NCBI RefSeq assembly: GCF_038008685.1
Contig: NZ_JBBOZQ010000001.1
Location: forward strand, 1,550,001-1,614,000
DNA from: Lysinibacillus sp. FSL W8-0992
GTDB lineage: Bacteria > Bacillota > Bacilli > Bacillales_A > Planococcaceae
Length of the DNA: 64,000 nucleotides
Reading direction: 5' to 3'
Within the stretch, counting starts at the first letter, position 1. Each line of letters opens with the position of its first letter. Made by a program: the position numbers and the translations under genes. The notes beneath the pieces are model-generated. The model saw only the letters and a program-made list of their open reading frames with translations. It was not told the origin of the DNA and searched no databases. Below, piece after piece: positions 1 through 9,680 of this stretch.

Positions 1-1
1 C

Positions 2-160
2 ATGGATGGACAACCGGTACCAGGGTTATTTGCAGCAGGAGAAGTTAGTGGTTTCGGAGGGGGCGGTGTACATGGTTACCGCGCATTGGAAGGAACGTTT
101 GTCGGAGGATGTTTATTTAGCGGACGACAAGTTGGCCGCTTTTTAGCACAACAATCATAA
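2..160 (+). CDS. C-terminal end of an FAD-dependent oxidoreductase (5' end outside window)
   Basis: An open frame enters from the left edge and stops at TAA 158-160, giving about 53 residues. It contains PGLFAAGE followed by a glycine-rich stretch (GFGGGGVHGYRALEGT) and a second Gly-Gly segment. This is the usual C-terminal FAD-binding end of fumarate reductase/flavocytochrome c-like and ketosteroid dehydrogenase-like flavoproteins, where the GE binds the flavin ribityl chain. The substrate cannot be told from the tail. A repeat palindrome begins on the base after the stop codon. Confidence 0.75.
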   Translation: MDGQPVPGLFAAGEVSGFGGGGVHGYRALEGTFVGGCLFSGRQVGRFLAQQS

Positions 161-317
161 GTGCCAGGCACTCAAACAATTTTGAATTCTTATGGCGTAG
201 CCATAATCTAAGAAAAATCCTATGGGAACGCACGCAAAGTAAGCCACAACAGACGGCGCGATTGCGACGGTTGCGGCTTACGATGTGCTGCGTGAAGTGC
301 CAGGCACCCAAACAATT
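161..317. repeat. Intergenic repeat, copy A: two GTGCCAGGCAC palindromes around a hairpin unit
   Basis: GTGCCAGGCAC occurs at 161-171 and 297-307, each followed by a CAAACAATTTT-type tail. Between them GTAAGCCACAAC (239-250) pairs with GTTGCGGCTTAC (270-281). The same parts recur near 12347, 30400-30577, 38830, 46060-46200, 55116-55275 and 59400-59586. No transposase is present, so this is a non-autonomous REP/MITE-like element. A 64-codon frame on the minus strand here is judged spurious. Confidence 0.8.
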
Positions 318-1280
318 TTATTTTTGAACTTGTGCAATTTTTGCTATTTGTTCTTCTACTTGCTCTTTTGTCCATTCATTTTCTTCAACGAAAAAATTAC
401 GTTTTGCGCGACGGCAATCGTCTGAACAGCTACGCATATAGAATGCCTCGTGCTTTTCCTCACATAGCATTAATTTGTGGCACTCAGGATTAGCGCAGTT
501 TGTATAGCGCTCTGTTGGTTCGCCTGTAAAATAGTCCTTACCAATCACCACATGCTCGACCTGATTAATAGGCACACTGCGGCGGCGATCAAAAATAAAC
601 ATTTGGCCATCCCATAATTGTCCCTTTACTTCAGGGTCTTTAGCATACGTTGCAATACCACCATGTAGTTGACCGACACTTTCACCGTAGCCTTCACGTT
701 TTAACCAGCCAGAAAATTTTTCACAGCGAATGCCGCCTGTGCAGTAAGTTAAGATGTTTTTACCAGTAAAGTCTTCTTTATGTTCCTCCATCCAAGCCGG
801 AAGATCACGGAAGTTTTCAATTTCAGGGCGCACCGCATTGCGGAAATGTCCTAAATCAAATTCATAATCGTTACGTGCATCTATAATAACCGTATTGTCT
901 TCTTGCATACGAGTCATAAATTCTTTTGGTGTTAAATAATCCCCAGTTATTTCTAAAGGGTTAATATCATTTTCTAAGCCGAGGTGTACAATCTCCGTAC
1001 GAGGTCGGACATGCATCTTTTTAAAAGTATGCCCTTCTACTTCATCGATTTTCCACATAATATCGCTAAAACGAGGGTCCGCTTTCATATAATTCATGTA
1101 GCTTTCAGTTTGCTCAATCGTACCAGAAACTGTACCATTTATGCCCTCTAAACCTACTAAAATACGACCAAGTAGACCAATTTCTTTACAAAATGCTAAA
1201 TGCTCTTCGGCAAATGCTTCTGGGTCCTCAATAGCAACATATTTATAATAAAGTAATACACGAAAGTCCTTTTGTGTCAC
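318..1280 (-). CDS. trhO: tRNA uridine(34) hydroxylase, rhodanese family (TrhO)
   Basis: TrhO-type proteins perform oxygen-dependent hydroxylation of U34 in some tRNAs, the first step to 5-methoxyuridine-type modifications. The 320-residue product begins with the family's N-terminal ferredoxin-like part (FRVLLYYKY...), then a rhodanese domain with the active-site loop [10 protein letters not shown], then a Cys-rich tail ([13 protein letters not shown]) probably binding metal. An upstream in-frame ATG at 1304 lacks a ribosome binding site. AAGGTGG lies 8 bases before the GTG at 1280, so GTG is chosen. It is transcribed away from yhaR. Homologues are annotated as rhodanese-related sulfurtransferases (B. 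subtilis YbfQ). Confidence 0.88.
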   Translation of the reverse strand: MTQKDFRVLLYYKYVAIEDPEAFAEEHLAFCKEIGLLGRILVGLEGINGTVSGTIEQTESYMNYMKADPRFSDIMWKIDEVEGHTFKKMHVRPRTEIVHLGLENDINPLEITGDYLTPKEFMTRMQEDNTVIIDARNDYEFDLGHFRNAVRPEIENFRDLPAWMEEHKEDFTGKNILTYCTGGIRCEKFSGWLKREGYGESVGQLHGGIATYAKDPEVKGQLWDGQMFIFDRRRSVPINQVEHVVIGKDYFTGEPTERYTNCANPECHKLMLCEEKHEAFYMRSCSDDCRRAKRNFFVEENEWTKEQVEEQIAKIAQVQK

Positions 1281-1419
1281 AAAAATACCCACCTTCAATT
1301 TCATTATTCGACATTAAATATAGCATAACAACGACTATTTTGCGTAGGAGAGAAGGAGTTTTCAGAAAAAACACGAATAGTACATAGTGAATGACTATTC
1401 ATATTTGGGGGTGTAGGGC

Positions 1420-2202
1420 ATGGAATTTTCAACAATTACATTAGAAAAATTAGAGCGTCGTGCTACTTTAACGCTAAATCGACCACATGCTATGAATGCG
1501 ATGGATGATGTGATGATGCGTGAATTAGCAGAGTGTTTTGAAGCATTACAGCAGGAGCAAGAAATACAGGTTTTAGTTATTCGTGGGGAAGGAAAGGTCT
1601 TTTCTGCGGGCGGTGATATTAAAGCAATGCTTGATCCAAATAAGCCGCTAAATATCGATGAGGCAATGGTATATTTAACACGTATCGTCAAAGCTTATTA
1701 CCAACTACCAATGATTGTTATTGCTGCGGTTCATGGTGCATCAGCAGGGTTAGGCTTTAGTTTAACACTAGGTGCTGATATCGTAGTTGCCTGTGAAAAT
1801 AGTAAGCTTGCTATGAATTTTATAGGGATTGGGTTAATTCCCGATGGTGGTGGCCATTTCTTTATGAAGGAAAGACTTGGCACTGTGAAAGCGAAACAAA
1901 TGATTTGGGAAGGCAAAGTGCTAACAGCCGAGGAAGCACACAATATAGGCTTAATCGATTATGTTGCGCCTGAAGGATCGGTCTTTGCAGTGGCAGATCA
2001 ATTAGTTGGAAAGATGCTAGCATCACCAATTGCTTCAATGATTATGACTAAAAAGGTTTTACATGCACAAAACTTGCCGCAGTTAGAGAGCGTTTTAGCG
2101 ATGGAAGCACAAGGCCAATCTGCTATGCGTAAAACGGCTGATCATTTAGAAGGCATCCATGCATTTGTTGAAAAAAGAACACCGGTCTTTGTAGGACATT
2201 AA
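1420..2202 (+). CDS. yhaR: Enoyl-CoA hydratase/isomerase family protein (YhaR-like)
   Basis: A 260-residue crotonase-fold protein. The oxyanion-hole segments are visible (FSAGGDIKAML; ASAGLGFSLTLGADI), as is the IPDGGG segment. Both classical hydratase glutamates appear replaced (Ser and Phe at the aligned places), while the Asp of IPDGGG matches the catalytic Asp of PaaG/isomerase-type members. An isomerase or another CoA reaction is therefore more likely than simple hydration. The start ATG follows GGGGGTGTAGGGC. In B. subtilis yhaR is also close to yhaONM, which supports the name. Substrate unknown. Confidence 0.82.
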   Translation: MEFSTITLEKLERRATLTLNRPHAMNAMDDVMMRELAECFEALQQEQEIQVLVIRGEGKVFSAGGDIKAMLDPNKPLNIDEAMVYLTRIVKAYYQLPMIVIAAVHGASAGLGFSLTLGADIVVACENSKLAMNFIGIGLIPDGGGHFFMKERLGTVKAKQMIWEGKVLTAEEAHNIGLIDYVAPEGSVFAVADQLVGKMLASPIASMIMTKKVLHAQNLPQLESVLAMEAQGQSAMRKTADHLEGIHAFVEKRTPVFVGH

Positions 2203-2270
2203 GGTATTTAGTATGGTCCACAAGCTGAATACAAACATTAAATATTAATCCCAATGGATTTTAATACGAC

Positions 2271-2364
2271 GCAAGCCCCATCACATAGACTTCTGTTACG
2301 AGAAAAGAGAGATTCCATTTCGGATGCTCGATCTCGTCCACAAAAGTGAAGTGGTGGGGCTTGC
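2271..2364. other. Long hairpin of unknown role after yhaR
   Basis: GCAAGCCCCATCAC (2271-2284) pairs with GTGGTGGGGCTTGC (2351-2364), 14 pairs including one G-T, enclosing 66 bases that contain a further GAGA/TCTC pairing. There is no T-run on either side, so a simple terminator is unlikely. It may be a mobile repeat or a structured RNA. The gap 2203-2452 holds nothing else recognised. Confidence 0.5.
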
Positions 2365-2452
2365 CGATTTATCAATTATATAACTATTTGCAAACTTTGT
2401 TACTGTGTGAGACACCTAGAGTATTTTCTACGTGTCTTTCTAATTTCATAGT

Positions 2453-2638
2453 TTAAACATGGAATAATATTAATTTCCCAGAAGAGTTAACAAGGCGATG
2501 TGTTTTTTCTGCAACGCCCTTCTCTACGATTTGCTGTTGACCATTTACTTTTGCAGCTTCATCGCTTTCAAAAGTCCAAGTTTCATCAAAAAGTGTTTCC
2601 CCAGTTTTTTCAAAAGCTGTAAAACGATAATTATTCAT
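2453..2638 (-). CDS. yhzD: YhzD-like small protein
   Basis: A 61-residue product starting MNNYRFTAFEKTGE. It resembles the YhzD family of Bacillales, and B. subtilis has yhzD at the same place beside yhaO. AAGGGTGGGG lies 7 bases before the ATG at 2638, which decides the start against a longer frame from 2701 that begins with an implausible extension. It has no signal peptide or membrane segment. Function unknown in the family. Confidence 0.75.
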   Translation of the reverse strand: MNNYRFTAFEKTGETLFDETWTFESDEAAKVNGQQQIVEKGVAEKTHRLVNSSGKLILFHV

Positions 2639-2845
2639 AAACAAACCCCACCCTTTACTTGAATATATATCTATTATACATAGAAGAAATATAAACTTCA
2701 CGGTATATCTAGCGAATATTTCGATAATTTACGAAAAATGTGGAAAATTTAGTACAACATGAAGATCAATAGTTCTATGATTTCGTTTCTCAACTAACAT
2801 GAAGTATGATAAAATAGAACAAATATTCGCTTTCGATTGATCCTT

Positions 2846-2880
2846 TTGTACAGGGCATAAAGCTACAAAGCTTTGTACAA
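2846..2880. promoter_or_regulatory. Inverted repeat TTGTACA/TTGTACAA upstream of yhaO
   Basis: TTGTACA at 2846-2852 faces TTGTACAA at 2873-2880, with AGC/GCT pairing inside, about 60 bases before yhaO. It could be an operator or RNA hairpin in the yhaONM leader. No known motif is recognised. Confidence 0.3.
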
Positions 2881-2942
2881 GCACAATGAAAATCTAGACG
2901 AAATAATGAACAAAGGTTTAATTAATTAGTAGAGGTGATTGG

Positions 2943-4157
2943 ATGTCCGCAATTCGTTTTTTCCATATGGCAGATTTACATTTAGATAGTCCTTTTAAAG
3001 GCTTATTTGGATTACCTGAAAAGAATCTAAAAAAAATTCGAGCAAGTACTTTTGAAGCATTTGATAAAATTATTCAGAAGACAATCGAAGAAAGACCAGA
3101 TTTCCTACTCATTGTAGGGGATCTTTATGATGGCGAAAATCGCAGTTTACAGGCACAAAGACGTTTTCAGGCAGCGATGGAGACGCTATTTGAACATAAT
3201 ATCCCCGTCATTGTCAGCTATGGCAATCATGACCACTTACATGGTTCTTGGACACGTTTTGCTTTGCCAAGTAATGTTTACGAATTACCAGCTGATACGA
3301 GTGTTGTACAATTAAAAATACGTGGTCAGCAAGTAAATATTTATGGTTTTAGCTATGGTGAGCGTCATGTTAAGGAATCGATGATTGATCGTTATCCTGT
3401 TGCGCAGGATCAGCATGCAATTCATATAGGTATGCTGCATGGCAGTGAAGCAAGTGATTCTACACATGCGGTATATGCACCATTTAAAAAAGAGCAACTT
3501 CTTGAAAAAAGATATCATTACTGGGCGCTTGGCCATATTCATAAACGACAGCTATTACACAACGAACCTCCGATTGTTTATCCAGGTAATATTCAAAGTA
3601 GACACCGCAATGAACAAGGAGTGAAAGGATTTTATGATGTAACCTTATCGCAAACAGCTGCTAATTTAACATTTATGCCGACTTCTGCTGTTGTCTATAA
3701 TATGGTGGAGGTGGATTGCACAAATGTGCTTCATGCAAATGAGTTACTACAAAAATGTGAAGAGGCAATCGCTCATAATCGAATGGCGTATGGAGCATCT
3801 GTAATTGAGCTTCATTTAAAAAATATAGATGAAGAAGCTGCAGCATTATTTGAGCATGCTTCGGTAGAAGAATGGCTTGAAACAATTCGGGAGTCAGAAG
3901 ATGGGATTGAACCAATGGGATGGGTGCAAAAACTTATTTTGCATAAAGTTTCATCATCACATGAGTCGACTACTATGACTGAATCAGTAATCAGTGTAAT
4001 GGAGCAGTGGGATATTTCTGATTGGAAAGATATTTTAAAGGATTTGTACCAGCATGCGAGTGGTGCAAGATTTGTAGAACCTTTAACAGAACGAGAAATT
4101 GAACATTTGAAGCTGGATGCTCAGGAGTTATTAACCGATGAAATTCAAAGGGTGTGA
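2943..4157 (+). CDS. yhaO: Metallophosphoesterase DNA nuclease YhaO (Mre11/SbcD-like)
   Basis: A 404-residue calcineurin-like phosphoesterase. Metal-binding motifs occur in order: MADLHLDSPF near the N-terminus, VGDLYDGE, YGNHDH, MLHGS and LGHIHKR. These are the D-x-H, G-D, GNHD and GH-x-H signatures of Mre11/SbcD nucleases. It overlaps yhaN by four bases, and SbcC-like YhaN is the expected ATPase partner, so the two probably form an SbcCD-like double-strand-break processing complex. The start ATG follows AGAGGTGATTGG. It is the first gene of the yhaO-yhaN-yhaM operon. Confidence 0.93.
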   Translation: MSAIRFFHMADLHLDSPFKGLFGLPEKNLKKIRASTFEAFDKIIQKTIEERPDFLLIVGDLYDGENRSLQAQRRFQAAMETLFEHNIPVIVSYGNHDHLHGSWTRFALPSNVYELPADTSVVQLKIRGQQVNIYGFSYGERHVKESMIDRYPVAQDQHAIHIGMLHGSEASDSTHAVYAPFKKEQLLEKRYHYWALGHIHKRQLLHNEPPIVYPGNIQSRHRNEQGVKGFYDVTLSQTAANLTFMPTSAVVYNMVEVDCTNVLHANELLQKCEEAIAHNRMAYGASVIELHLKNIDEEAAALFEHASVEEWLETIRESEDGIEPMGWVQKLILHKVSSSHESTTMTESVISVMEQWDISDWKDILKDLYQHASGARFVEPLTEREIEHLKLDAQELLTDEIQRV

Positions 4158-7054
4158 AAACTTTGCTAACGATACAAAAAATCCACATTTACGGCTTTGG
4201 TAAGCATGAAAATATCACAATCTCTTTGCAAGACGGTGTCACTATTTTTTATGGCATGAATGAAGCTGGTAAAACGACCATACAGCAATTTATTTTACAG
4301 ATGCTTTTTGGATTTCCGACAAAGCAACAAAGTCAGCGAAAATACGAGCCAAAAACATCACCGAAATTTGGGGGGCAGCTGACTATTCTCCACCCAATAT
4401 ATGGTCAATGTACAATTGAACGTGTTAAAGGAAAGGCTACTGGTGATGTTACTGTATATACAGAAGATGGTATGAAGGGGCATGACGAGCTTTTAGCCAA
4501 GTTTTTATATGGCTATTCACGCGCATCATTTGAAGCGATTTTTTCATTTTCAATTCATGAACTGCAAGGTATCGAAAAAATGTCAGAGGATGAATTGACA
4601 CATCTATTGCTTGCATCAGGGACAACTGGCATTCATCGGCTATCTGCGCTTGAAAAAAAATTAGAAAAAGACGCTGGAGAGCTTTTTAAAAAATCTGGTA
4701 AAGTTCCGCTCATTAATCAAAAAATCGAGTATTTAAAGCAACTTGAAAAGGCTATTAAGAAAGAACAGGCTACAATCCATACATTCGAAGATAAATCACT
4801 CAAATTACAGCAACTTGAGCAAAGATTGAAAGATTTAAATAAACAACAAAAGACACTGCAACAAGATTGGCAGCAACTTACGGTCATCAAACAGGCAATG
4901 CCACTTATAGAACAGCAAGAAACGCTACAGCAATCATATAAAAGTTATGCACATGTTCAATTTCCACCAGAAGGAATTAGACGTTACGAACAATTAAAAG
5001 ATCGACTGACGCACGAAACATTACAGATGACTCAACTAGAAGAACAATATCAAGCTTTAAAAAGGAAGCTTCAATTGACAGCAGATGAACAAGCAATTGA
5101 AGAGATTTCAAGGCTGATGAATAAAGAAGCAACTTGGAATCAGCTCCTCGTCAAAGAGCAGAACCTGAAGGACGAGCTGTTTGTACTAGAGCAAGATATT
5201 GAAGCACAGTTTCGTTTATTAGGCGTGCAGGAATTGGAAGCTCAAGCAGCCCTTTTAGAGGGAACTGTATCTTTGCAACAAGAGGAACAATTTCAGCGAC
5301 AGTTGACTGTCTTAAATGAAGCTGAGGAAGAGCTCAAGTTTTATCTACAATCGTTAGAGCGAATACATGAGGAACTAGATAGCATTTCTCGACAGAAAAA
5401 ACACCTTCAGCAGGAGTCATTAACAGCTGAGGAAGAACATATTTTAGCACAGTGGCCCCAGAGAAAAAGGCGCTTAGAACAATTGCGTCATGTTAAATCG
5501 CAACGCTCAAAACAGAAGCAGCCAACACTTTTTGTTATCCTTGTGTTAGCTATAAGTATTGTTGCGCTTATTTACGGTATTTTAGAAAAGAATTGGGCGG
5601 TAATGGTTATTGGTGCCATCTTATCGCTAGTATTCTTATTGTATTTAAAACAAGCGAAACAAGCTGATGATGGGCCTCCTGAGCATAATAGCCAATTACT
5701 GAGAGAACTAGAGCAAGAAGAAAATATTGTTCAAGTGTTACTTGTGAAAAAACAACGGCTTGAAGATCGTTGGATGCTAGCTAACGAGCAACAGCTTGAT
5801 AAAGAACGACAGTATGCACAGCTTGAACATAAAATTCAACAAGCTGAGCAAGTAAGCGCCGAGGCAACACATATGCTGCAAAGCTTTTTGGAACGTTTTC
5901 GCTTAGAGGGAAGTGTACCGCGGTCACTTTTACCAGAGTTATTTATGCGTATTCGTGGTGTACAAGAGTTGGTAGTCAAAAAAACAAGCATATATAAGCT
6001 TTTACATGCTATACAATCTGAAAAAAATGAGCTTTATGAAACGCTACAGCAAGTTTTAAAGAATGAGTATAGTGAGCAGGAAATCTTTGTACATCTACGC
6101 TCAACATATTTAGCAATTCAGAAGGAGCAACAACAAATGTTGCAAACAAAGGAACAACTCGCTCAAATACATTCAAAAAAACAAGAAGTACAACCGCTTT
6201 TGGAAAACTATGAATCGGAAATAGCAAAATTATTTCATGACGCAAATGTAGAATCAGAAAACGCATTTTACGAGGCATATGAACAATTTCAACATCAGCA
6301 AAAGCTTCAGTCCGAACTACAAGCGATTCAATATCAATTAGCCTCATTAGATATGCAACAGCAAGAAAGCTTTTTAAGTGCGGATCAACTTCATGAAAAA
6401 ATACAAGCACTGGAAGAAGTACGCAATGCCGTTCGAATAGAAATTGAACATTGCTTAGAAGAGCGGGCTGCCTTGCAGATTGAAAAGGAACATTTGCTTA
6501 ACGATGAACAATATGGTCTACTGTTGCAGCAGTTTGAGCAAGAAAAGGCATTGTTGCAACAGCTAATGGAGCAATGGGCTACTAAAAAAGCGTTAGCAAC
6601 AGCTATTCATGAAACATTATTCCGTTTGCGTGAAGAAAAATTACCACATGTACTTACACAGGTAAATGCTATATTCCATTCGTTAACAGGTGGTCGTTAC
6701 GATAAACTTTTCATTCATGAGGAAGGCTATTTTGAGGCGCAAGCAGTTTCTGGCTTACGCTATCATGTAGCAGAATTATCACAAGCTACAAAGGAGCAGG
6801 TCTATATTTCATTGCGAATGGCATTAGCGAAAACCCTTGCAACGTCAGCGCCATTTCCATTTATAATGGATGATCCTTTTGTCCATTTTGATCGAAACCG
6901 TACAAACAAAATGGTACAATTAATGAAAGAAGTAGGATATGAACGTCAAATTTTATATTTTACTTGCCATGAAGAGATGCTCGCACTTTGGCAAAAAGAG
7001 CAAATTGTCGATCTAGGAGCACTAGCAAATGAAAGGGGAGTGACGTCAACATGA
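4154..7054 (+). CDS. yhaN: SbcC/Rad50-like ATPase YhaN
   Basis: A 966-residue ATPase. The Walker A motif is near residues 35-45 (GMNEAGKTT), and the C-terminal Walker B region reads [11 protein letters not shown]. Between them lie long Gln/Glu/Leu-rich coiled coils. Two hydrophobic segments near residues 455-500 suggest membrane anchoring, a known peculiarity of YhaN-type proteins. Overlap with yhaO and yhaM indicates translational coupling. The GTG at 4154 is very close to AAAGGG; a TTG nine bases later would have a better spaced ribosome binding site, so the exact start is uncertain. Confidence 0.92.
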   Translation: MKTLLTIQKIHIYGFGKHENITISLQDGVTIFYGMNEAGKTTIQQFILQMLFGFPTKQQSQRKYEPKTSPKFGGQLTILHPIYGQCTIERVKGKATGDVTVYTEDGMKGHDELLAKFLYGYSRASFEAIFSFSIHELQGIEKMSEDELTHLLLASGTTGIHRLSALEKKLEKDAGELFKKSGKVPLINQKIEYLKQLEKAIKKEQATIHTFEDKSLKLQQLEQRLKDLNKQQKTLQQDWQQLTVIKQAMPLIEQQETLQQSYKSYAHVQFPPEGIRRYEQLKDRLTHETLQMTQLEEQYQALKRKLQLTADEQAIEEISRLMNKEATWNQLLVKEQNLKDELFVLEQDIEAQFRLLGVQELEAQAALLEGTVSLQQEEQFQRQLTVLNEAEEELKFYLQSLERIHEELDSISRQKKHLQQESLTAEEEHILAQWPQRKRRLEQLRHVKSQRSKQKQPTLFVILVLAISIVALIYGILEKNWAVMVIGAILSLVFLLYLKQAKQADDGPPEHNSQLLRELEQEENIVQVLLVKKQRLEDRWMLANEQQLDKERQYAQLEHKIQQAEQVSAEATHMLQSFLERFRLEGSVPRSLLPELFMRIRGVQELVVKKTSIYKLLHAIQSEKNELYETLQQVLKNEYSEQEIFVHLRSTYLAIQKEQQQMLQTKEQLAQIHSKKQEVQPLLENYESEIAKLFHDANVESENAFYEAYEQFQHQQKLQSELQAIQYQLASLDMQQQESFLSADQLHEKIQALEEVRNAVRIEIEHCLEERAALQIEKEHLLNDEQYGLLLQQFEQEKALLQQLMEQWATKKALATAIHETLFRLREEKLPHVLTQVNAIFHSLTGGRYDKLFIHEEGYFEAQAVSGLRYHVAELSQATKEQVYISLRMALAKTLATSAPFPFIMDDPFVHFDRNRTNKMVQLMKEVGYERQILYFTCHEEMLALWQKEQIVDLGALANERGVTST

Positions 7055-7989
7055 AAGGTATTACGACGCTCCAAGTTGGAGAATCAGTTGATCAATTTTT
7101 ATTAATTAAACAATCGACAAAAGGGGTTACCACTGTAGGGAAGCCATTTATGTCACTGTTACTACAAGATAAAAGTGGAGATATTGAGGCGAAACTCTGG
7201 GATACAAACGAAGATCATGAAAAAATGTACCATGCAGAGGCGATAGTGCATGTAGGTGGAGAAATTCATGACTATCGTGGGAAAAACCAATTACGTATCA
7301 AAACAATTCGTGTGGCAAAGCCGGAGGAGGGAATTGCCGTTAATGATTTAGTTCCTTCTGCTGCTACGCCAAAAGAAGAGCTTTATGAGGAATTGACACA
7401 ATTCTTCTTTGATATTAAAAATCCAAATATTTCACGTATTACGCGTGCAGCTATTAAAAAGCACCAGGATGCTATTTTAGTATTTCCAGCAGCAACGAAA
7501 AACCATCATGATTATGCATCAGGCTTATTAGACCATATGGTATCGATGTTAAAGCTAGGGAAAGCCATTGCTGATTTATATCCAACGCTAAATCGGGATC
7601 TATTATATTCGGGAATTATTTTACATGATATTGGTAAGGTTGTTGAACTATCTGGTCCGGTGGCGACAATGTACACTGTAGAAGGTAATTTACTTGGTCA
7701 TATTACGATTATGGTCAATGAAATTGCTAAAATTGCAAGCGAACTTGAAATCGAAGGCGAAGAAGTGATGCTCTTACAACATCTAGTGTTGTCGCATCAT
7801 GGGAAAGAGGAATGGGGAAGCCCGAAAAAGCCAATGATTCAAGAAGCGGAAATTTTACATTATATTGATAATATTGATGCAAAAATGAATATGCTTACAC
7901 GCGCATTAGGTAAAACTGGTCCTGGAGAATTTACAGAGAGACTATTTCCACTCGATAATCGATCATTTTACAAGCCAAATATTCAGTAA
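7051..7989 (+). CDS. yhaM: 3'-5' exoribonuclease YhaM
   Basis: A 312-residue protein with an N-terminal OB-fold (residues about 1-100, GDIEAKLWD) and a C-terminal HD domain ([11 protein letters not shown]...ILHDIGK...LSHHG) that supplies the metal-binding residues. YhaM trims 3' ends of RNA, and also DNA, in Mn-dependent fashion. The length is as expected. It overlaps yhaN by four bases (ATGA), closing the yhaONM operon, and a strong hairpin terminator follows. Confidence 0.94.
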   Translation: MKGITTLQVGESVDQFLLIKQSTKGVTTVGKPFMSLLLQDKSGDIEAKLWDTNEDHEKMYHAEAIVHVGGEIHDYRGKNQLRIKTIRVAKPEEGIAVNDLVPSAATPKEELYEELTQFFFDIKNPNISRITRAAIKKHQDAILVFPAATKNHHDYASGLLDHMVSMLKLGKAIADLYPTLNRDLLYSGIILHDIGKVVELSGPVATMYTVEGNLLGHITIMVNEIAKIASELEIEGEEVMLLQHLVLSHHGKEEWGSPKKPMIQEAEILHYIDNIDAKMNMLTRALGKTGPGEFTERLFPLDNRSFYKPNIQ

Positions 7990-7993
7990 AACG

Positions 7994-8028
7994 AAAAGGG
8001 TTACGCCTGTATTGGCGTAACCCTTTTT
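7994..8028. terminator. Bidirectional terminator between yhaM and prsA
   Basis: AAAAGGGTTACGCC pairs with GGCGTAACCCTTTT around a six-base loop, with A-run and T-run on the two sides, between convergent genes. Confidence 0.9.
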
Positions 8029-8046
8029 CATATAGTAAAACAATTA

Positions 8047-8994
8047 CTATTTAGATTCTTTGTCTGTGCTTTCATCTGCAGCTTTTTTAGCAGCTTCTTC
8101 ATCTGCTTTTGCTTGTTCTTCACTTGTTATTGTAAAAGATTCTAAAGCTTCTTTTAATTCTTTATCAGAAGTTTTAAAGTTTGCATCTTTTGCCAATTGA
8201 GCGATGATGTCTTTTAACAATGTTTGTGCTTCACCAGTTTGTGTAAGCTTGTTTAACATTGTTGTACGAATTTTTTCTTCTTCATCTTTAAATGCGCCTA
8301 CATCTTTTACATCGCGCTTTTCCGTAATTTCAATTACGTGGTAGCCGTAGCTTGATTTAATTGGCTCACTTAATGTGTTTAATGGAAGGGCATAAGCCGC
8401 ATCATTGAATTCATCTACCATAGAACCAACTGTAAACCAACCTAACTCTCCGCCTTTTGCTGCAGAACCAGTATCAGTTGAGTATTCTTTTGCAACATCA
8501 GCAAAAGAAGCGCCACCTTTAATTTTTTCAATCGCTTCTTTCGCAGTTTTTTCATCTGCTACAAGAATGTGGCGACCATTTAATTCTGTTTTCATTTGCT
8601 CATAATATTTTTTTACGTCTTCTTCTTTAATTGCTTTGTCTTTTAAAGCTTTTTCTTGAAGTAGTTGTACACGTAAAGAATCTTTAAAGCCTTGTTCAGT
8701 TAAGCCGTTTTCTGCTAGTGCTTGTGCAAAGCTATCGCCGAACTGTGATGCAGTTGCATCATATTGTTCTTTAATTTCTTTATCAGTCACTTCATATTTG
8801 TCTGCTAATACTTTTTCAGTCACCATCTGTTGTAATACATAAGAGCCTGTTAAAGTTTTCGCTTTTTCGTTAAAATCAGATACTGAAATATCGCCTACTT
8901 TAGATGTAACTAATGCTTTGCTATCAGCTCCACTACAAGCACCAAGAGCTAAAATTGAGGCTGCTAATGTTAAAGATAATACAGTCTTTTTCAT
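8047..8994 (-). CDS. prsA: Foldase lipoprotein PrsA
   Basis: A 315-residue extracytoplasmic peptidyl-prolyl isomerase that helps secreted proteins fold after Sec export. It has a lipoprotein signal peptide with lipobox LGAC (Cys20). The parvulin domain is at about residues 139-226 (GRHILVADEKTA, GGELGWF, SYGYHVI), flanked by helical NC-domain segments and followed by a charged Lys/Glu/Asp tail. The start ATG is preceded by AAGGAGAGAATATCC. As in B. subtilis it follows yhaM on the opposite strand. Confidence 0.96.
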   Translation of the reverse strand: MKKTVLSLTLAASILALGACSGADSKALVTSKVGDISVSDFNEKAKTLTGSYVLQQMVTEKVLADKYEVTDKEIKEQYDATASQFGDSFAQALAENGLTEQGFKDSLRVQLLQEKALKDKAIKEEDVKKYYEQMKTELNGRHILVADEKTAKEAIEKIKGGASFADVAKEYSTDTGSAAKGGELGWFTVGSMVDEFNDAAYALPLNTLSEPIKSSYGYHVIEITEKRDVKDVGAFKDEEEKIRTTMLNKLTQTGEAQTLLKDIIAQLAKDANFKTSDKELKEALESFTITSEEQAKADEEAAKKAADESTDKESK

Positions 8995-9136
8995 ATGGAT
9001 ATTCTCTCCTTAATTCATTTCGTCCATTTTTTACTATAACATAAACGTTTTAAAAACAAAATGGTTCCCCCTTGAGTATAGCCTAAATTTCAAATTTCAA
9101 AGCGCATAGGATATAGAAAAGAAAGGGGGTGAAGTT

Positions 9137-9244
9137 ATGAGCAACGGAGGATACGGTGGTGGCGGTGGCTACGGCTCAGGCTTTGCTTTATTAGTTGTGT
9201 TATTTATTTTATTAATTATTGTTGGTGCAGCGTTCCTATACTAA
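9137..9244 (+). CDS. YjcZ/SscA-type tiny sporulation protein
   Basis: A 35-residue frame. The N-terminal third is Gly/Tyr-rich ([15 protein letters not shown]) and the rest is a single hydrophobic helix ending FLY. This is the pattern of the tiny YjcZ-family proteins, including SscA (small spore coat assembly protein), which sits near prsA in B. subtilis. AAAGGGGGTGAAGTT gives a strong ribosome binding site. A hairpin terminator follows 14 bases after the stop. It probably acts in spore coat assembly. Confidence 0.8.
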   Translation: MSNGGYGGGGGYGSGFALLVVLFILLIIVGAAFLY

Positions 9245-9257
9245 TTAATAAAATGCC

Positions 9258-9291
9258 GAAAAGCTAAGGATATGCTATTCCTTAGCTTTTC
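9258..9291 (+). terminator. Terminator of the small sporulation gene
   Basis: GAAAAGCTAAGGA pairs with TCCTTAGCTTTTC around an eight-base loop. Confidence 0.8.
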
Positions 9292-9313
9292 TTATCAATA
9301 TCTAGGCATTCGC

Positions 9314-9404
9314 TCCGCACGCTTGGGTCGAGGCCGAAAAAATTTGGCGTCAATTAATTTCCCATTGCTGCATGGATGTTTTAAATACATGACCCGCGTG
9401 CGGA
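9314..9404. other. GC-rich long hairpin of unknown role
   Basis: TCCGCACGCTTGGGTC (9314-9329) pairs with GACCCGCGTGCGGA (9391-9404), 14 pairs with a two-base bulge, around a 61-base loop. The patch is GC-rich in an AT-rich region. The geometry resembles the 2271-2364 hairpin although the bases differ. An 83-codon minus-strand frame crossing it is not believed. Confidence 0.5.
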
Positions 9405-9424
9405 CTGGCGCGGATGCATCTTCA

Positions 9425-9610
9425 TTAGACCGCGAATAAAATTTCAACATAAAATGAAACAAGTAAAATTGTAATAAGTATATTGATAGTTCGGAATATC
9501 TTTGGTTGGTTTTCTTCGGGAATTTCACGTCGCATGCACAGTGCATAGGTCATGCGATTGATTTGAAATAAATAGAATACCGAGAATAGAACTACAATCA
9601 TTAATAGCAA
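9425..9610 (-). CDS. Small two-helix membrane protein, function unknown
   Basis: A 61-residue product. One hydrophobic segment covers residues about 1-15 (LLMIVVLFSVFYLFQ) and a second about 41-58 (TINILITILLVSFYV), with a charged linker containing RREIPEENQP. GAGGGGAGG stands 7 bases before the TTG at 9610, supporting the TTG start. It lies between prsA and hpr on the minus strand with the DUF3267 gene. No family is recognised. Confidence 0.6.
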   Translation of the reverse strand: MLLMIVVLFSVFYLFQINRMTYALCMRREIPEENQPKIFRTINILITILLVSFYVEILFAV

Positions 9611-9680
9611 GTCTATTCCTCCCCTCTTTCAGTATTATTAGCATATCAAAAAACGTCAATAAAACACAAGTACAAGCGAA

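Noticed and set aside
117..311. A 64-codon minus-strand frame at the left edge
   Set aside because: It lies over the flavoprotein tail and repeat copy A, and its composition is not protein-like.
9295..9546. An 83-codon minus-strand frame
   Set aside because: It overlaps the better supported 61-residue gene, crosses the GC-rich hairpin and has no ribosome binding site.
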